Shown here: positions 24,001-30,000 of the stretch, piece by piece
How the letters are laid out: each line of letters starts with the position of its first letter
Position numbering within the stretch: the first letter of the stretch is position 1
Assembly: GCF_001649575.2 (NCBI RefSeq)
Contig: NC_051436.1
Coordinates: 6,457,873 to 6,521,872 of the forward strand
Reading direction: 5' to 3'
Length of the DNA: 64,000 bases
DNA from: Kryptolebias marmoratus
Taxonomy: Eukaryota; Chordata; Actinopteri; Cyprinodontiformes; Rivulidae
Notes under the pieces: model-generated
The model's database searches: none
The model's input: the letters and a program-made list of their open reading frames with translations, nothing else
Told to the model about the DNA's origin: nothing
Position numbers and translations under genes: made by a program

Positions 24001-27000
24001 GACCCTAAGCCCTAACCCTGACTTGAGCCCTGGGAGGGGAGACCACAGCGCAGCGACCGGGGAGACCCGAGTGAGGGGGACCAATGCTGTCATGGACAGT
24101 TTCAGTTTTTCAACTCCTAACTATGACCAGTACATGACTAACCCTCACCCTAACCTAAACACAGTTCACACCTTAACTAAAACCTCACCTTTCACACCTC
24201 ACCCCAAAAAATGACGTTTCACCGTTTTAGGACCAAGCTTTGGTCCCCAGAAGGACCATAAGGACTACTCCTCCCTGACAATATAGGTGACTATAACCAG
24301 AAAAGGTAACAAAACCCATTTACAAGGAAAAACATCATTGCCCAGTTTTGATTTTTGGCAAAATGAAGCACAGTGTTATCTAAGCCCAAAGTGAATTTTA
24401 AAAGAAACGTCCAGTTTTCCAAGGCAATCGCTGCATCCCTGAAGTTAAAGTGCTCCTCTCCAGGGGTTTCTGTGTTAAAATCATCTCCTGTTGTTACAGA
24501 GGACGTTCAGCTCTGGCAGGGACCACGTCGACGCCAGCGTGTACGAAATGATGTGCAGCGCAGGTGAGTGAGGAGGAGGAGGAAGGAAAGTGTCTGATGG
24601 AACTGTTAGTCTGAGACGTAGCTGTGAACACAGAAAGGCTCTGCAGCAAACAGTTGGTGCATTAGGGACTCTTTCCATCGCAGGTGCAAACCAACAACAG
24701 CAGCAACAGCAAGGTGAGGAAGAGGAGGAGGAGGAGGAGGAAGAGGAGGACGACGATGAGGATCTCTACGCTCTGCTGGGGCAGAACGACGACGACGATG
24801 ACGACGACCCCAGTCAGAGCCCAAGGAAAGCTGCGCTCCTCGCCAACCGCCCGCCGGCGCCGACGCCCAGGCCTGAGTGCATGCAGGCGAAACAGAGCAA
24901 AACGCCCTTCATCGCCCAAGGTCCGTAACGCCACATGCTACACATTTTCAACTTTTTTACCTTCTTCAATACTTAACTTTATGTGCAAACATTTCCCCCA
25001 TAAAAAAAACACAGAGAGCTCTGAATGTCCTTCAAAACCGTTCTTCTCTTTGAAACCTTTTAGCTTAGAGATGGAAGTTTACTTTTAGCTAACATCTGCT
25101 TTTGTTTTTTAGCTGGAGTTAAACATTTTAGGTTTTAGCTACCATTCGGCTACTTTCAGCATTTACTTTCAGCTAGCATCTACTTTAGACTATTAGCTAG
25201 TGTTGAACCTTTTTAGCTTTTAGCCCCAATCTGCTCATTTTAGCTTTTACTTAGCATTTTTTTTACTTTGTTTGTCTTTTGCTACATTTAGCTTTTAGCT
25301 ATTGTTTTTTTAGCTAGCCTTTAGCTACTTTTAGCTAGCCATTTTCTAACTTCATGCTGCTTTTAGCTAGCATCTACTTTTGGTTTTTAGCTAGATTAAA
25401 AGACTTTAGGTTTTAGCTACCATTCAGCTAGTTTTAGCTTTTAGCTAGCTTTTTGCTACATTTAGGTCTTAACTAACATTCGCTGCTTTTATCTAGCATT
25501 TTGCTACTTTCAGCTAGCATATACTTTACTTTAGGCTATTAGCTAGTGTTGAACCTTTTTAGCTTTTAGCCCCAATCTGCATCTTTTAGCTTTTACTTAG
25601 CATTTTGTTGCTTTTAGTTTATCTTTTTGCTACATTTATCTTTTAGCTATTGTTGTTTTAGCTAGCCTTTTATTACTTTTAATAAAGTTTCGCTACTTTT
25701 AGTTTTTAACTAGCTGTTTGATACTTTTAGCTAGTGTTTTCTAACCTATTGCCTCTTTTAGCTAGTATCTACTTTTGGCTTTTAGCTTGAGTTGAACTTT
25801 TTTAGCTTTTAGCTTGAGTTCTGCTGCTTTTAGCTTTAGCAGCTCAGTCTCAGCTACATCCTTCAGCGCTCAGCGTTCTCGCAGGAAGCGCCCGGGCCAC
25901 GCGTCGCACCGTTTGCCGCTGCAGTTCTCCAACCGTTCAATTTCAGGCTCCGTGAATATTTCATGAGGCTGAAAGCTCCAAAAGTGACTGGTATGATTAA
26001 GGCTCATGAATCTTTAACGCAGCCGAGGCTTCTCTGTTTGCACAAGCAAACACGGATGCTTCCGAAATCTATTATTTCCACAAACAACATTACACCTTTC
26101 TCTCACCAACACTTCCATTCAGAACATTAAAAAAAATAAATAAATCAAAGGCCTAGAGTTCTTTTAGGGACTTAACGTTATGTATAACTCCTGGAACATG
26201 TCATGTGAATGACCCTCAGCTACTACAGCACCAAATGTTGGCTCAATAAACTGACAGAGTTGCAGCCATTTTTATGTTTTTTTTACAGCTAGTGGCAGTG
26301 GCAGCCATCTTGAATTGGGTTGACTCCTATAGGTAGGCAGTTGTAGAGGTACATCACGCGATTGCAGGTCTGTCTAGAGGCTCGTGAGATATTTTGCTGA
26401 CAGTCAGACACGCGAACACAGATGGGCGAAAACATAACTGTTTGTCTTCACCGATAAAATGGAACTTCTCCGTAAACACTCTCTCTCTCTCTCTTTTCCG
26501 TCTTTTTCCTGAGCTTGCATGCACTGTGCGAGCTAGTCCTCTTCCCAATGGGGCCTACGAAGCAAAACAAGGAAGCGAGCGCGCCGCCGTATGCTCAGTC
26601 TCCAAACCGTCCCCGTCCCCCCCCGGTAAATGGAGAGGGAGCGACTGCAGCTCCCATCTGCAACCAATCTTGTCCGAACCAAGGCCAAGTCAGCCAGAAC
26701 AAGCAATTACACGTGTTTTCCATCATCCTCGTCTGTCCCCGGAGCGCCCGGGTGAAAAGGGAGATGGTTTTTTCAGCTACCGAGACAGCGGCGCTTCAAA
26801 CCGCACAAGGATTCCATCCCGCCGTCCCCGCTCTCGCTGCCGCACCAAGGAGTTGGGACAACGGCTCGGCGGAGGACTCGGGCGGGGCGCCAGCTACGGC
26901 AGAGCACGAGTGGAAATAATGCTCCTTCTGTTCGCAGCAGCGTCTGGAACGGGAACGAACTGTAGTTCCTTTGGAGGAAATTGCTCAAAGAGTATAGAAT

Positions 27001-30000
27001 TGAGCCTCTTCTCAAAAACAAGATACAGGCGTGAAAGCGAATATTAAAACCTCCACGCTTTTGGGCGTCATCGCGTGTTTAGCTTGTCGCTTGTTTTCTC
27101 AACCGAACGTCGTCTGTGTTGGTACGCGGGTGCTACATTGGTAAACCGTATTTATGCTAACGGCGCTGAGGCCGAGAAACGGGTCGGTCCCTAAGCAGCA
27201 CGTCTAGTTAGTGCAAAAGTTCCTCAGCTGCCGGTGGACCGGTACAGTCGGCAGGTAACGGTCTGCGCTTGACGCGTTTGGTTCGGTTTAGAAAGGAATT
27301 TAAATGTCATGCAAAAGTACAGAGGTTCAATCTCAGCTAACGGGCCGTAACGGCACACGTGCGCATCGGGGTCAGTCGTTGATGCCGTTCTGTTACCAGA
27401 CATGAGAAGATTCCGTCTGAAGCACTTCACATCAAACAAAGCACGTCTGGTTCAGAGAGAAAAAAAAAAAAAACACACAGAAGCTTAAAGACCTGCTTGT
27501 TTAATTCAAATGAGCTGCGTGGGAAAAGCTCTGCGGCAGAGTGGGAACAAGAGCTGCCTGTACGGAAAGCACTTGCGTCACATAATAGACACTATGAAAA
27601 GTACTGTGCCCTTTTCTGTGAAAATGGCGGGGAGTTTTACCCGTTTGAATCCATCCCAGAGCTGGTTGACGCAGATGGTTCTGTTGGAGGTTCCTTCCTG
27701 TTAAAAGGGAGTCATTTCTCTCCACTGTCGCCCCCCCGCCGTGCTTGCTCAGGATGGAGATTTGAACTGAAATGATGACTCACTGAAATGTGCTTGTTCC
27801 CTTATAGATAAACAGCTTTTTACTGGTGACATTTCACAACACACTGGATCCGATCGCTCTGTTTCCTAACTGGATTGGACCGTGTGGACAGTCACTGGAT
27901 TCCAATCTGGATCGGTTTTAGACTGAAAAGTGTGAATTTGAACCTGATTTGAACTGGTTTGCTTTATTTTGGTGAAGCCCTTAATCCAGATAACACGACT
28001 TTCCGTGGATTCTTTTTGTCGGTCTAGCATTAGGTTCATTTTAACGTTGAGCTTCTGGCGCCATCTTGTGTAGGGAAGCCGCAACTGCAGAGAAACTTCC
28101 ATCGTCTTCCTGTTGAGTGTTTTTCACAGCTTCTGTCTGTTCACAGTGTTTCAGAAGAAGAAGAAAACACCAAAGGAGGCTCCTGAGATGTATTCATCCT
28201 CCTCCAAACCAGGTGAGCTCAGGGGCTGTTTCGGCATTTTGGATGTACAGAAGGGATTTCCACCTTCCACCACATCTTTAGCTGCAGATAAATTTAAATT
28301 TTACCTTCATCTTTATTGACTAGAACACATAAATTTAAACCTTCTGTGTTAGAACCTCTATAATGTTACACAGCATGGTCAAAGAAATACAAACAATCAC
28401 AAAAGGAGGACCAAAGTGCAGATGTTTCAGGACATTTTTTTTTTTCTTGACGAAATCCATATCACCCTCTGCCTTTCATGCCAGAGTTTTAAATTAAGAT
28501 CATCTTATGTTAAAAAAATAATTAAAAAATTCTATAGTTTGGTTGAATTTTGAACGTATCGTCAAACAGGATTCGCACTCGATAATCAACAGATCCTTCT
28601 GTGCTCGGGGTACGTGTCGGTAACGACTCTCAGCTACTACCACACCAAACCTAAGCTCCATATCTGTAAAACTGACCGAGCTAAGCCCATTTCTGTGTTT
28701 GCTAGGTGGGATCAGACCGACTCCAAAAAGTTAATCAGATGCAGACATACATCCGGTGATTACTTTCACTGAAAACCACCAAGTGCTTCATGAGATATTT
28801 TGCTAACAGAGACAGAGGTCATTACGTAATGGTAGTGGGCAATAAGCATGGTTTACGAGTCACTATATGGACACAGTAAACAAAAGAGTTGTAGATTGAA
28901 AGCACTTTCACACAGTTTGGTACCAAAAAGGACAAATAAATACAGTCCTTTCGCTGAAACGTAACTTAGCAGTTGTTTACGGGTTAAAGTTTCTACGTTG
29001 AGTCTGTTTCCCTGATCAGTAAAAGACGTATTCTTCTGCAGGACATAGGCGAGAAGGCAGCCTCACCTCCACCTACGATACGTTTGTACCGAACCACATG
29101 GAGCGGCTCATGGAGCTCCGGCAGAGAGTGAAGAAGGGATCGCTCACTGTGGACGAGGCCGTCCATCACTTCAGGGACTGGCAGCAGGTTCAGAAGGCCG
29201 GGGGCGCCAAGAAGGAGGTCCGCGCACGCTCACGACACACACACACACACTCAACACACACGTAGGTAAAACATCAGGTTCAAACATACGGACAGTTATA
29301 CGACCATGACTTAATTTCAAGGCTTTATCCATCAGGACAATAAAAAATGGCTGCTCTGGAGCAAACAGTACAGGTGTGTGTTACCACAACGCCAAGGAGG
29401 AAAGACATCAGCAGTAACCCTAAAGAAGCTGTCCATCAAACTGAGATAGGTTAAAGGTCATTCCAAAACAGTCCATCGTTCTACAGTGGAAAAGATTATT
29501 CAAAAGTTGAAAACATCAAAGATGGCCGCCAATATTTCCAGGAGTGGACATCCCAGCAAATTCACCCCAAGGTCAGACGTGCAAGAAAAAACAAAAAACC
29601 CAACAGCTTCTCAGACTCTACAGGCCTCAGTTAGCAGGTTAAAGGTTAAAGGTCATAGAAAAAGACTGAACAAGTATGACCTGTTTGGAAGATCTTTGTA
29701 AAGAAAGATGGAAGGACGTTGCATCTGAACGAACCACAAGACCTCCTGAACGTCTTTTGGACGAAGAAGAGATGTTTGGCAAAAAAACAAGCAGAATATA
29801 AGCACAAATCTCAGATTAACTGTCAAGCACGGTGGTGGAGGGGTGATGATTTGGGCTTGTGTTGCAGCTACATGACCTGCGCTCCTTCCAGTCATCGACG
29901 GTGAACTGCTCTGTACACCAAAGGATTCTAGAGTCATACATGAGGCTTTCTGTGCCACGGCGAAAGCAGGACAGCGATCCCAAACGCAGCAGCAAATCTA

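Noticed and set aside
26394..27047. 217-codon plus-strand open frame in intron 9
   Set aside because: No recognisable domain, Ser/Arg/Pro-rich by composition, overlapped by other open frames on both strands, and no matching splice sites with BANK1.
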